Positions 1-11,500 of a stretch of DNA of 64,000 nucleotides are shown one piece after another. The stretch is from the NCBI GenBank assembly GCA_916613615.1, contig OU744728.1:35424450-35488449 (forward strand). Reading direction: 5' to 3'. Numbering within the stretch: position 1 is the stretch's first letter; each line of letters starts with the position of its first letter. The DNA comes from Steromphala cineraria. Its lineage: Eukaryota; Mollusca; Gastropoda; Trochida; Trochidae. The translations under genes were made by a program, and so were the position numbers. The notes below the pieces were generated by a model. It made no database searches, had not been told where the DNA came from, and saw only the letters and a program-made list of their open reading frames with translations.

Positions 1-178
1 TTTGATACCTCAATTATCTGTTTATTTTCTCATTACTTTGCGTAGTTAAACGTAAGAGGCAATTTTCTCAAGTGTGAAAACTAAATACAGTGATAAAAGG
101 TTATCCTTAGTAATTATTTATAAGTTCTGAATATGATAAACGTAAGTTCAGGATTCCGAGCGACGGGATCCTTTCAAA

Positions 179-227
179 CGACGTCACCATGGAAATGACG
201 TCATAATCGTTGTAGGCTATGACGTCA
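179..227. promoter_or_regulatory. Cluster of three CRE-like palindromes
   Basis: Two full TGACGTCA octamers (196-203 and 220-227) and a CGACGTCA variant (179-186) lie within 49 bases. TGACGTCA is the CREB/ATF consensus. No convincing coding region follows, so this may be a promoter or enhancer of something outside the window, or chance. Confidence 0.35.
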
Positions 228-477
228 TAGGACAAGTGTCGCTGGCGATGTTCTCGGAGTTTTGTTTAGGATTCCTATTTTATAGTGTTTTGCAGTTTCT
301 TTACTAACGATAACACTAGTTTCTCACTATATTATTCTTCAATATCATATCAAAAAGTAGGTTTGTTACAAATGCAGTTGAGATACGTCAAATCCGGTGT
401 TCTAATAAGGAAAATGATTGTTACGAACGGAAAGTTGCGAGAATTGCCGAAGCTTGAAAAAAGTAGAACCGGCAGGC

Positions 478-534
478 GTGCAATACGGATTCTGGAGTGC
501 AATACGGAATTTGAAGATGTATTCCGTATTGCAC
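478..534. repeat. GTGCAATACGGA direct and inverted repeat
   Basis: GTGCAATACGGA occurs at 478-489. A perfect 14-bp inverted repeat, GTGCAATACGGAAT (497-510) and its complement (521-534), has a 10-base spacer. It looks like the core of a small foldback element. A short open frame across it has no recognisable domain. Confidence 0.5.
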
Positions 535-1856
535 CCTTGTATTACTATCCTAAGATTACATGAGTATATAATAAATAGTGTTTATTCCTAATGCAGGATA
601 TTTACGATCCCAAAACACACGAGCATGATAACTTCTTTATCATTCAATGTCATTTTAAAATTTAATTCGAAAAAATGCCTGATTATACTATTTTATTAGT
701 TGAAATTGTTTTAAGATTCGCGCATTGATATATGCAAATGAAAAGAGCAATGACACTGACGGTGAATTGACAAAATGTAATTCCTCCTTATATATGCCTT
801 TTATTGCCGTTTGAGTTATTTTGTCACGACGCCAAAGTTTTGAAATTTTAAAAATCTATAAAATACGATGATTTTAAAATGATAATTAAGTATTCTAGCA
901 TAAAGTTTTCAAAAAATATATGTAATCGCTTAAAATATCACTTCATTCAAACTTGGACCTTTAATATAAAAGCACCTAACATTGAACTTCGTTTAGTGCT
1001 GTCACAATATCTTAGAAGGTAGAGCGATTGGTTAAGCCATACAGAGTGGTCTCTTTGTGGGTTCGAGATGCAAAAACACCAAAAACATTTGCAGATGGGG
1101 AAATTATTATTGTCTCATTTTTCAAAATTAATGGTTACTGATAATCGTGAGTTTAAAAATATAAATAACTAAAATAAAACAATTCAAATCCTGTTCTTGC
1201 TGTCAAATTGTTTCCTGAAATAAAAACTCTTATTTGATCATAAGCTGAAGTAGATATTTAAAACATTACTGTAAAACATCATGTAATCAGCAGATAAACA
1301 ACTTGCGTAAAATCTGTCAAAACAGACAACAAATTTTGGGGATCAGGTTTTCCAGCAATTATTCAGTTTTTAAAAATATCCGTAATGCCCATAACTCATG
1401 GAAAACAGATTATTTTTGAAAAGTCGCATTATACAGCAGTTGCATTTATTTCAAATAGATCGTCTTTACATTTTATATTACTTATCAATCTAATTATCTT
1501 ACTTACAAAGCCTGGCTGCCTGCTCTCCAACTAACAAGAAAGGAAAGTCTGAGGCCAATAAGTTAGCCCTTTACAAAACTACATTGGACTGAAAAAACAT
1601 GTCGTCGTCTTAACAATTTGAAAAGAAATAGTAGCACCCGAAAAGGGCAGATCGATATATTTTACCTAATTTCACGTTAAATCTTTAGGTGCAAGTACAT
1701 CGAAAACAACCGAGAGAATAAGATTTGAAAATATTTGATAACTTGATTAATCAAGCGACTGGCGTGTTCTTATTTGCGTAGGACGATACTAAGTTGACAA
1801 AGTTGATGACACATCATGTTGGTATAAATACTTCTTAGCATCTTAAATAATGCATC
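535..1856. other. Gene-free AT-rich stretch
   Basis: No exon-like open frame or recognised domain. Apart from the tRNA-like head at about 1012-1075, I see only AT-rich unique sequence. Confidence 0.5.
1012..1075 (+). repeat. tRNA-derived SINE-like head
   Basis: An A-box-like GGTAGAGCGATTGG (1018-1031) is followed by a B-box-like GGTTCGAGATG (1060-1070). This is the spacing of an internal RNA polymerase III promoter in a tRNA-derived SINE. The rest does not fold as a clean tRNA, so a degenerate SINE is likelier than a tRNA gene. Confidence 0.35.
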
Positions 1857-2335
1857 TGTGCGTACCACGCTTTACAATGATACCTGTTTAATATATTTTC
1901 CTTAATATGAATACAGTGCTTAGATTTCTGTACCTGTGTTATGTCCATCAACACTAATCGCAACATTTGCTTATGTGTGAATACCATGCTTTAACTTGTT
2001 GTATATATTTTCTAATTGCAATTACACTTTTAAAAAACATATCCATATGTGTAATGTCATATAACACTTATCAAAAGGTATAGGCTAAATATGCATGAAA
2101 ACCATGTATTTATTTTGTTATACTCATTTGTTAGTCACATTACTCTTATCCAATATATAGGCTATAGATGTCAGAATACAAGCTTTTTATTTGTTGTACC
2201 TATTTGAGTGTCAAATTACACTGAACAGTAGTTATGCATATGTGTGAATACCACGCTATTAGTTGTTTATCGCTACTATTGTCCTTTTATCCTCAACGAA
2301 ACACATATTCTTGTGTGAATACCATGATTTCAGTC
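1857..2335. repeat. Degenerate repeats of a GTGTGAATACCAYG motif
   Basis: Close variants of GTGTGAATACCAYG occur near 1975, 2241 and 2311, with weaker forms near 1857, 2096 and 2170. Spacing is irregular (about 70-130 bases). This suggests an old decayed satellite or tandem-repeat element. No coding frame is present. Confidence 0.35.
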
Positions 2336-2759
2336 TGAAATTATTTTTACCTCTAAATCCAAATGTGATTTGGTGATAAAGTTGGTTGAATTCGTATTTA
2401 ATAATGTTTTGACTTTTCATTTTATAACTGAGTCCGACTTTAATGGGAGAATCTTGCTTTTCTTAAACTACATGTTGGTACATTGAAGTTAGGTTGAAAC
2501 CTCGTCAGATAATGGTAACTGAAGATGGTTAGGTGAAAACATTAAAATGTTGTTTTTGTTCAAACATAGAGAAAACAATGAAGTAAAAAAAAATTCCTCA
2601 TTTTGAAATGTGAAAATAAATCCCACATATTGGTAGAAATAACGATCGCCCACAAATAAAACTAACAAAAAGTACATATATGATAACAATCAGATGCCAA
2701 ATTTTCTCAAAGGTGAGTTTTGAACATTGCAAGATCATCGTTTTGTATCTCCAATTTTT

Positions 2760-3450
2760 AGCTCATCTGGCCTGTAAGGCCCGATGGGCTTATGGCATGG
2801 CATGGTGTCCGGCGTCCGTCCGTCCATCCGTCCGGCCGTAAACTTTGTCGAATTTCGACTTCTTCTCCAGAACCAAAAGGCCTAGAAAGCTGAAACTTTG
2901 TGTACAGACTCCTTGGCTGGTGAGGATTATAAATTGTAGCTTTGGTGGCCCTGTGATCCCTGATAAGGGCCACAGGGGCCACGGTTTAACAATCTATTTT
3001 CATCTTCTTCTCCAAAAGAATAAGGCCTAGAAAGCTGAAACTTTGTGTTCAGACTCCTTGAGTAGTGAGAATTATGAAGTGTAGCTTTGGTGACCCTATT
3101 AGGGGCCACAGGGGCCATGCCCGTAAAACCTATTTTCATCTTCTTCTCTAGGCCTAGAAAGCTGAAACTTTGTGTACAGACTCCTTGAGTAGTGAGGATC
3201 ATAACTTTTAGCTTTTGTGGCCTAATAAGGGCCGCACCCTAAAAACATATTTTCATCTTCTTCTCATGAAGCATCAGGCCTAGAGAGCTGAAACTTTGTG
3301 TGTAAACTCCTAAGTTAGATAAGGAGAATTCCAAATTGTACATTTGGTGACCCTGTGATTCAAAGTAAGGGGGGAACCACATTTGCCACATCCTAAAGCA
3401 TACATTGATATGAAGCCGGATGAGCTACAGAGCCACTGGCTCTATTTTTT
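2760..3450 (+). mobile_element. Tandem-repeat element 1 (AGCTCATC family, Helentron-like)
   Basis: The element starts with AGCTCATC and a short hairpin (GGCC-TGTAA-GGCC), followed by GTCC-rich DNA. It carries four diverged internal units of about 127-145 bases, each with a TTCATCTTCTTCTC stretch. It ends in GATGAGCT, a hairpin (AGAGCC-ACT-GGCTCT) and a T run. This resembles non-autonomous Helitron/Helentron elements with internal tandem repeats; the class is inferred. It is the most degenerate of four family members here. Confidence 0.7.
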
Positions 3451-3456
3451 ATGTTT

Positions 3457-3604
3457 ACCTTTTAGACAAGATTTAGTTTTATGCATACATATTATATCTG
3501 TATACTCATTTATCTACAGTTATGTTTAGTACCTTTTAGACAAGATTTTGTTTTATGCATACGTTTCATATCTGTATACTCATTTATCTACAGTTATAAT
3601 TTAG
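3457..3604. repeat. Tandem duplication of a 74-bp unit
   Basis: Two adjacent copies (3457-3530 and 3531-3604) of a unit starting ACCTTTTAGACAAGATTT differ at only a few bases. They lie between element 1 and a TTAA MITE. Confidence 0.8.
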
Positions 3605-3612
3605 TATCTTAA

Positions 3613-4362
3613 AGGGGCAGTAGCACGTTTTAGGTGGAATATAAGGTGATGTCAGGAAAATGAAAACAAATTGTTCAAATTGAAAGACAGTATATATGAC
3701 CTTGTATATATATATATATATGTATATATATTTAAACTAAAGGAAGCGGCAATATATCAAATATATAATGTAAAGTTAAGCCATACGATTCATAGAGGAT
3801 ACTAAATGACCTTCCATTTAATACTTTTTTTAAACGAGTTAATGATTTTGTATAAAACGAGCGAAAGCGAGTTTGATACCAAATCATTCACGAGTTTAAT
3901 AAAAATAGTATTAAATGGAAGGTCGTTTAGTATTCTGTTTATTATTTGCCCTAAAAAATCAAACATAATTGCCGATAAGTTGCCGAAACCAACATCTTCG
4001 CGACTTGGCAACCATTGTGACGGCGCGCTTACACTGTGACGTCCCAACAACACACTTCTATGACGTCATCCTTGCATTGTGTTATGACACTAGTTTAATA
4101 TTGGCGTATAAATATTACACTGCGGTATCTTACACGCGCGTGTAAAAACTTCTTTTAACACAAACTGAATTATAGGTTTTCACATAAAATGGCCGCCAAT
4201 AGATTTTATTTGAATTTTTATACTTTGTCCCCTGACTATGGATGATTGATTTGTGTTATGAGATTTTTGACACTTTCAAAATATTACATTTAGCATTAAC
4301 ATACAAATATCAATCAAAAATTGGAAATATATAACAAATTCAAAAAACGTGCTTCTGCCCCT
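3613..4362 (-). mobile_element. TTAA-flanked MITE, family A, copy 1
   Basis: The terminal inverted repeat AGGGGCAGTAGCACGTTTT (left) matches the complement of ACGTGCTTCTGCCCCT (right). The left flank is TTAA and the right flank is the decayed TTAG. Internal sequence near 4220-4330 is the reverse complement of copies at 14887 and 33062. TTAA target sites suggest a piggyBac- or Kolobok-mobilised element. No transposase is encoded. A hairpin is nested at 3797-3935. Confidence 0.75.
3797..3935. repeat. Imperfect long hairpin nested in MITE copy 1
   Basis: The left arm (about 3797-3852) and right arm (about 3876-3935) are imperfect reverse complements around the shared core GACCTTCCATTTAATAC. The short loop contains AACGAGCGAAAGCGAG. 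The neighbouring MITE copies lack it, so it looks like a separate foldback insertion. Confidence 0.65.
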
Positions 4363-6763
4363 TTAGAGTCACTTTAATGTTTGAATGTGTGGTAACTTTT
4401 GTATTGAAATGTTATTTCGTTCTTATTTTTTAATATTTTCTTTTCTCCAATATCTATATATTTTCTGTGAATGACAAAGAAATGTTCTTTTTGGATATTA
4501 AAGTGTTTTTTCTTCATTTTTTTGTTTGTTTCTTGCTCCAGTTGTAAATCTAGAAATTTAGGAGGAAGAAGTATTTGACTACAGAATTAAGCACAATACT
4601 TCCAATTAAAACAACTATCCTCTGAATACCTCTTGATGCGACGTTGTTCCGATTATTAGGCCTTTACGTCACTGTCCGACGGTCCTTCCATCTTTATCCA
4701 GTTGTGATAAAAAAACTTTAACTTTACAATCCTCCACCATTCTCACCTCCGCCTTGTTTCCTTCCTTGAGCATACAACAAGGGATATGACCTTGCAAACG
4801 TCAACTTTGCTATGTTTACAGATGAGTTGAAACTCAAGGATGGTTAAAACTTGTGATATTTGAAAACAAAATGATGTACACCAACATATCAACACTGTAA
4901 TTCGTTTCCTGAAGGAAACGTGATAAACCAGAAACTATGAAATGATTTGAACTACATCTTAATTAATCACTGTTATGAAAATGCTATCAAACTACATTCA
5001 TGATATATTAGCTGCATGTGTTAACATTTATCCTTCCTCAGTTACTAAATACCATAACTCCTGCCCATCATCTAAAATAATAATCTTGAGAATATATATG
5101 GCGTCATTTCCAGCTTTGTGGTAATCTGCTCAAGGCGCTACTTACACCATTACTTCGAAGGATACGTATTTTCACAGGAGCATACAAGCGCTAAGCATGA
5201 TACATGTCTGTCCATCTTGTATCCAGGTGGTATACATTTAAGAACTGAGCTCATATTCTTATTTCGCCACCGGGTCAGCATGCTACAACTACTACACCAC
5301 TGTTTTACATACAATTCTGATCAATTGATATCATAACTGATTTTCTTTTTTTCTATTGAATGTTGGTACATGTATATAAAGAGAGAGATGATAAATACCA
5401 GTACAATCGTCAGTATAAGCTGAAGACAATATGTTATCTTTATCATCTTTTCGCAATTTAACGTGTTATATCTACAAATCTCGACTGTCCAACATCGTAC
5501 CTAAACCTTGCAATTATAGTAATCATCACTTTCATAAAGCTTCTGGTGATAAGGTAAAAGTATGCCATTTACGCGGAAAGTGAATATTCTATCATGACAT
5601 CTATAAACTAACAAACATGGGGTAGCATTTGAAGATGTGCTTATAAGCGAGGTACTCAACAGAACTATCAACATTGTGCCCAAAGAGAATAAACGTGATA
5701 CCGACGACATACATGCACACTGACTGAAAGGTTTTTTTCAAACTTTGAAAAACCTTGCTACGTATCACACCTTATTTTGCAGAAATAATTATTTCCATTG
5801 AAATGACACTTTTTGGCATAAAGTTTATTACACTCACAAATCGAAAAATATATCTGAAATAACAAGTGACTGAGAACGTATTTACTCATCAAATGTCTTT
5901 TGTGTTTGTTGTCATTGTTGACATTGTAAATGTAAGAAAGTGCAGTGAAATGTAAACTGAATTTCTTTATTTTCTGTGAACCAAAAATTATTTATTTGTA
6001 AGTCATTGACACCTTACATCGTGTATATATTTATAACACACCTTTGAGCATGTGAAGAAGTTCATCTTGGTAAGAATAACAACTGCCAGTTTTCGATTCA
6101 AGGTATGATTTTATACAACATGAAACATCACATTTGGAATTAAGACCAAAATAAATTTGATTTGATTCTCAAAACGGATATTAAAAGTTTGGTTTGCAAG
6201 AATTCAATGATTCAGTGCTGAAATTGTTTAAGTTAAAAATGAAGTTAGGCTTTATTCAAGGCATAAATATGTAACATATAAGAATAACATGTTCATGTTG
6301 TATAAAATCATACCTTGAATTGAAAACTGGCAGTTGTTATACTTATATGTTATATATGTTATATATATATGTAGCATAAACAGGAAAATACTCTTGAAGT
6401 TTGCTTCAATAAAAAGTACCGCGATAGGACTTTCCCTTTAAGAAATGATCTTTATAATAATATTAATATGGGGACATATTACACAAGCCGAAACAAGAAT
6501 ATTTATGAATTCACAAAATGACAAATTAAACGCAGTAATATTTTCATATATCAGAATTGCAACGGTGGTAACATGACAACGGACAGGGGCATTAGGTAGT
6601 AGAAAAGACCGAAAAATTCTTGTGTCGATGTTCTTCGACAACATTGAACAGAACTATATGTTCCTATAAAATGTTGCAGGTGGTCTATAAGAGACACAAA
6701 ATCACGCCTGAGAGTTAAAGACCTTATATTTCTTTTCGTTAAATCATTGACATGAACAATTAC
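4363..6763. other. Gene-free stretch
   Basis: No supported exon, RNA gene or complete element. A segment related to AACTGCCAGTTTTCGATTCAAGG (in part) near 6080 reappears inverted near 6310, hinting at an old foldback repeat. Short AT microsatellites occur near 6350. Confidence 0.5.
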
Positions 6764-7988
6764 AAAAATAGAGCCATGGGCTCTGTAACTCATCAGACTT
6801 TTGATGGAAAAAGGCTTTGATCCCTGTGACCCCATTTGGGGTCATGAGGTCATGAAATCTACAATTTAGAATCCTCATTGGCCAAGGAGTCTACACACAA
6901 CTTTTCAGCTCTCTAGACCTTTTGGAACTGGAGAAGAAGATGAAATTAGGTTTTTAAGGTTTTGACCCCTGTGACCCCATTTGGGGTCATGAGGTCATGA
7001 AATCTACAATCTAGAATCCTCATTGGCCAAGGAGTCTACACACAACTTTTCAGCTCTCTAGACCTTTTGAAACTGGAGAAGAAGATGAAATTAGGTTTTT
7101 AAGGTTTTGACCCCTGTGACCCCATTTGGGGTCATGAGGTCATGAAATCTAAAGTTTAAAATCTACATTGGCCAAGGAGTCGACACACAACTTTTCAGCT
7201 CTCTAGACCTTTTGGAACTGGAGAAGAAGATGAAAATAGGTTTTTAAGGTTTTGACCCCTGTGACCCCATTTGGGGTCATGAGGTCATGAAATCTACAAT
7301 TTAGAATCCCCATTGGCCAAGGAGTCTACACGCAACTTATCAGCTCTCTAGATCTTTTGGAACTGGAGAAGAAGATGAAATAGGTTTTTAACGTTTTGAC
7401 CCCTGTGATCCCATTTGGGGTCATGAGGTCATGAAATCTACAATTTAGAATCCTCATTGGCCAAGGAGTCGACACACAACTTTTCAGCTCTCTAGACCTT
7501 TTGGAACTGGAGAAGAAGATGAAAATAGGTTTTTAAGGTTTTGACCCCTGTGATCCCATTTGGGGTCATGAGGTCATGAAATCTACAATTTAGAATCCTC
7601 ATTGGCCAAGGAGTCTACACACAACTTTTCAGCTCTCTAGACCTTTTGGAACTGGAGAAGAAGATGAAAATAGGTTTTTAAGGTTTTGACCCCTGTGATC
7701 CCATTTGGGGTCATGAGGTCATGAAATCTACAATTTAGAATCCTCATTGGCCAAGGAGTCGACACACAACTTTTCAGCTCTCCAGACCTTTTGGAACTGG
7801 AGAAGAAGATGAAATCTACAATTTAGAATCCCCATTGGCCAAGGAGTCTCCACATCAAATATCAGCTCTCTAGAGTCATTGGTTCTGGAGAAGAAGTCGA
7901 AAATGTGAAAAGTTTACGGATGGACGGACGCCGGACGCCGTGCCATGCCATAAGCCCATCGGGTCTTTCAGACCTGATGAGCTAAAAA
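6764..7988 (-). mobile_element. Tandem-repeat element 2 (AGCTCATC family), minus orientation
   Basis: Read on the minus strand, it starts AGCTCATCAGGTCTGAAAGA near 7988 with a 5' hairpin, then GGCTTATGGCATGGCA and GTCC-rich DNA. It ends near 6764 with an AGAGCC-type hairpin. Six to seven internal units show a 145-base period: a TTTGA anchor recurs at 6816, 6961, 7106, 7251, 7395, 7540 and 7685. Each unit contains the palindrome TGACCCCATTTGGGGTCA. It ends about 510 bases upstream of the POLDIP2 start codon, so it could lie within promoter-proximal DNA. Confidence 0.8.
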
Positions 7989-8494
7989 TGTAACGGTATG
8001 ATCATGGAAATAAATATAACAATCGTAGAAGTGCGGAAAGGTAGAATCGCTTATGCACAATCCATAAAGGATTTATTTGGAAGCACGTTGTCTAGCATTA
8101 GCTGTTGTAGTCGGCTATTTATACTTTGAAAATATTATTTTGAAATTTGTGTGAATTGAATTATCTTAAAAACTTGGCAGTTGCTTTAAATTGACAATTA
8201 TTCATTACCAATCAAAGTTGTCTTTGTTGTTACGTTTATACTGGATATCAGATTTTTAATTTCAAAATTACAAATATTAATCAAAGTAGAATATTGTTAC
8301 GGTGTCATTACTCAATCAAATTAATACCAAGTAAATACCAATTGAATTCAATTCATAGAATACCTGGAACAAGTCACATCCTGCCAATGTTGGCATGCTT
8401 TAAAAAAAATTATAACCTTATTTCGCATAAGATATATTGCAATCCAACATTTAGAAATATCCATATAAGGGGGGTAACTCTCAACAGTTTCCGG

Positions 8495-8508
8495 TCAAAC
8501 ATGGCGTC
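8495..8508 (+). promoter_or_regulatory. TISU/YY1-like start context of POLDIP2
   Basis: The start codon sits in CAAACATGGCGTCC. This is close to the TISU element (SAASATGGCGGC), which overlaps a YY1 site and is known from genes with very short 5' leaders, including many mitochondrial-protein genes. Two positions deviate. No TATA box is evident immediately upstream. Confidence 0.4.
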
Positions 8509-8595
8509 CATTCTTCGACAGTTTGTCTGTCGCACGGTGTTGCCAGTTCGGCGTCAAGTTGTCACACAAACTTGCAACAGATTACTGTCAACAAG
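8501..8595 (+). CDS. POLDIP2: POLDIP2 exon 1
   Basis: Encodes residues 1-31 and two bases of Arg32, the mitochondrial presequence (MASILRQFVC at the start). The donor is AAG|GTAACG. Intron 1 is 4.55 kb and holds a tandem-repeat element and two MITEs. Confidence 0.85.
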
Positions 8596-11500
8596 GTAAC
8601 GTTGATAACTAAATGACTTCTGAAAATTATTGCAATCGCAAATGCGTCCACACCCTAACGTTATTGTTTACCGCGTTGACCATGAAAACTTCAGAAAAGC
8701 CAAAAGGTCGTTTCGTTCTAACTTCTGTTTTTGTTCACATGTGAACATTCAATAACAAGTTTTAAAATGAACACGTGAATGATTCATGTATTTGCATTAC
8801 GAGTTAGAACAACATACATGGTTTTGGAAATAAGAACAGTAAATGAATGGGAAGAACCACATAATGTCTTTGAATTTAAGAATTTAGTGGTTGCAATACC
8901 AAATACAACTTGAATCAAATTTTAACAAACATTTTGGTCGGTTGATTATGTATCAACACTCCACTTTTTCCATGTATTTGACATGATTAAAACGAAACAC
9001 ATAGAAATTCAGTATGTCAGACAGTTCCAGACATTAAGGAATCTTGTGCCTACCCAGAAAGATATGTTACCTGTTAGAGCATTCCCTTTTCAAACCATGT
9101 TTCATGACCCTCGATACAAAATAAAAATCAAATACAACTCTGATTAGCTCTAGAAAAATTACGAAAGAAACAAGCTGTCATTACGGCAGTTCCAGGTTTT
9201 CTCGATCACGTGACAAAAAGGGTCCTGTTAGGCTGTTTATAATGCACTTTTTTAGTAAGAAGGTGTATTTTCACATAAAAGCGTATATTATTTGTGACAG
9301 GTGACCCAAAAATATTATTGATTATGCCTGGTTAAAAAATTATTCCATCTATAACAACAAAGATTGAGATTGGCGTTTTATCACTTATGCGAACGGCGCA
9401 TATGATTTTTATACATTGATAATCCAGTTACATACAAGGCTAACATAATGATTAGACTGTTAATCATAGCATCAACATGTATGTACCGGTATGTTGTTGA
9501 TTATCATTAATTAGCATTTTGATTCTATTGATATTTGAGATGGTCAGCCCAAGATAAATTACATTTTTCTGCAGCGCCTGTGGCAGTTTATCACAATGAT
9601 AGGTATGATATCCTCTTTATCGGGTGCTCAAGTTCATTTCCGAACATAAAAAATGAAATAAATAATTTATCTTAAAAGAATACTGTCACATAAAAATGAT
9701 ACATTAATTTATGAAATCCATTGAAACCTACGGATTCTAGCTGCAAATGTACATGCAAGTGATCCGGAACACCCGTGATCCAGAAAACCCTTATGCACTG
9801 TAGCATACTTTTTAGTTTTAGTTGTGTGTAGTTTGTTTCCAAACCTCCCACTAACAAACCTTTCAACAGATGATTGACAGGTAACTGTAGTGATTGTCAT
9901 TCATAACATCAGCGAATTCTGGCTTCCTATTTAATTTTAAAATGGGACTGCAAATCATATATTCCTTATTTCTGCATGAATTCTGCCCCACTAGCAACTA
10001 TTGCTACAACAATCCTTGCTCCAAGTTGACATAATAACAGTTGAAAGGCTAAGCATATATATTTGATACATTCAACTATTTGAGACTGTTTGAAATAAAT
10101 AATGAGGGAAAATTGTAAATGAAACAAGTATTTGTCACAAAGGTGACAATATCCCCCGCCGCAAATTGATGTTAACAACAAGAAGCGGGACGGACGTACA
10201 GAGATGAATACTATGTCCCCCGTGAAGACTCAAGTTAATGGGTTCATGAGATATGGCCCTAACAACATTTTCAAAACTGGTCAAAGTCTCGCTGTGACCT
10301 TGAAAATGAGGTCAAGGTCACCAAAAACTTTTCAAGTCTGTGTATTCCCCAGATGAAGACTGGTACCAAGTTTGAAGATTCTAGGTTGAGCGATTCATTA
10401 GATATCACGCTAACAACATTTTCAAAACTGGTCAAAGTCTCGCTGTGACCTTGAAAATGAGGTCAAGGTCACCAAAAGCTTTTCAGGTCTGCGTATTTCC
10501 CAGATGAAGACTGGTACCAAGTTTGAAGATTCTAGGTTGAGCAGTTCATAAGATATCGCGCTAACAACATTTACAAAACTGGTCAAAGTCTCGCTGTGAC
10601 CTTGAAAATGAGGTCAAGGTCACCAAAAGCTTTTCAGGTCTGCGTATTCCCCAGATGAAGACTGGTACCAAGTTTGAAGATTCTAGGTTGAGCAGTTCAT
10701 AAGATATCGCGCTAACAACATTTTCAAAACTGGTCAAAGTCTCGCTGTGACCTTGAAATTGAGGTCAGGGTCACCAAAAACTTTTCAAGTCTGCGTATTC
10801 CCCAGATGAAGACTGGTACCAAGTTTGAAGATTCTAGGTTGAGCGATTCATTAGATATCACGCTAACAACATTTTCAAAACTGGTCAAAGTCTCGCTGTG
10901 ACCTTGAAAATGAGGTCAAGGTCACCAAAAGCTTTTCAGGTCTGCGTATTTCCCAGATGAAGACTGGTACCAAGTTTGAAGATTCTAGGTTGAGCGGTTC
11001 ATTAGATATCGCGCTAACAACATTTTCAAAACTGGTCAAAGTCTCGCTGTGACCTTGAAAATGAGGTCAAGGTCACCAAAAGCTTTTCAGGTCTGCGTAT
11101 TCCCCAGATGAAGACTGGTACCAAGTTTGAAGATTCTAGGTTGAGCGGTTCATTAGATATCACGCTAACAACATTTACAAAACTGGTCAAAGTCTCGCTG
11201 TGACCTTGAAAATGAGGTCAAGGTCACCAAAAGCTTTTCAGGTCTGCGTATTTCCCAGATGAAGACTGGTACCAAGTTTGAAGATTCTAGGTTGAGCAGT
11301 TCATAAGATATCGCGCTAACAACATTTACAAAACTGGTCAAAGTCTCGCTGTGACCTTGAAAATGAGGTCAAGGTCACCAAAAGCTTTTCAGGTCTGCGT
11401 ATTTCCCAGATGAAGACTGGTACCAAGTTTGAAGATTCTAGGTTGAGCGGTTCATTAGATATCGCGCTAACAACATTTTCAAAACTGGTCAAAGTCTCGC

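Noticed and set aside
4061..4068. Further TGACGTCA sites, here and within ANKUB1 exon 2
   Set aside because: Single sites inside a MITE or inside coding sequence give no independent evidence of regulation.
8294..8500. In-frame ATG upstream of the POLDIP2 start
   Set aside because: The 69-residue extension does not look conserved, has poor context, and hides the mitochondrial presequence and ATGGCG start at 8501.
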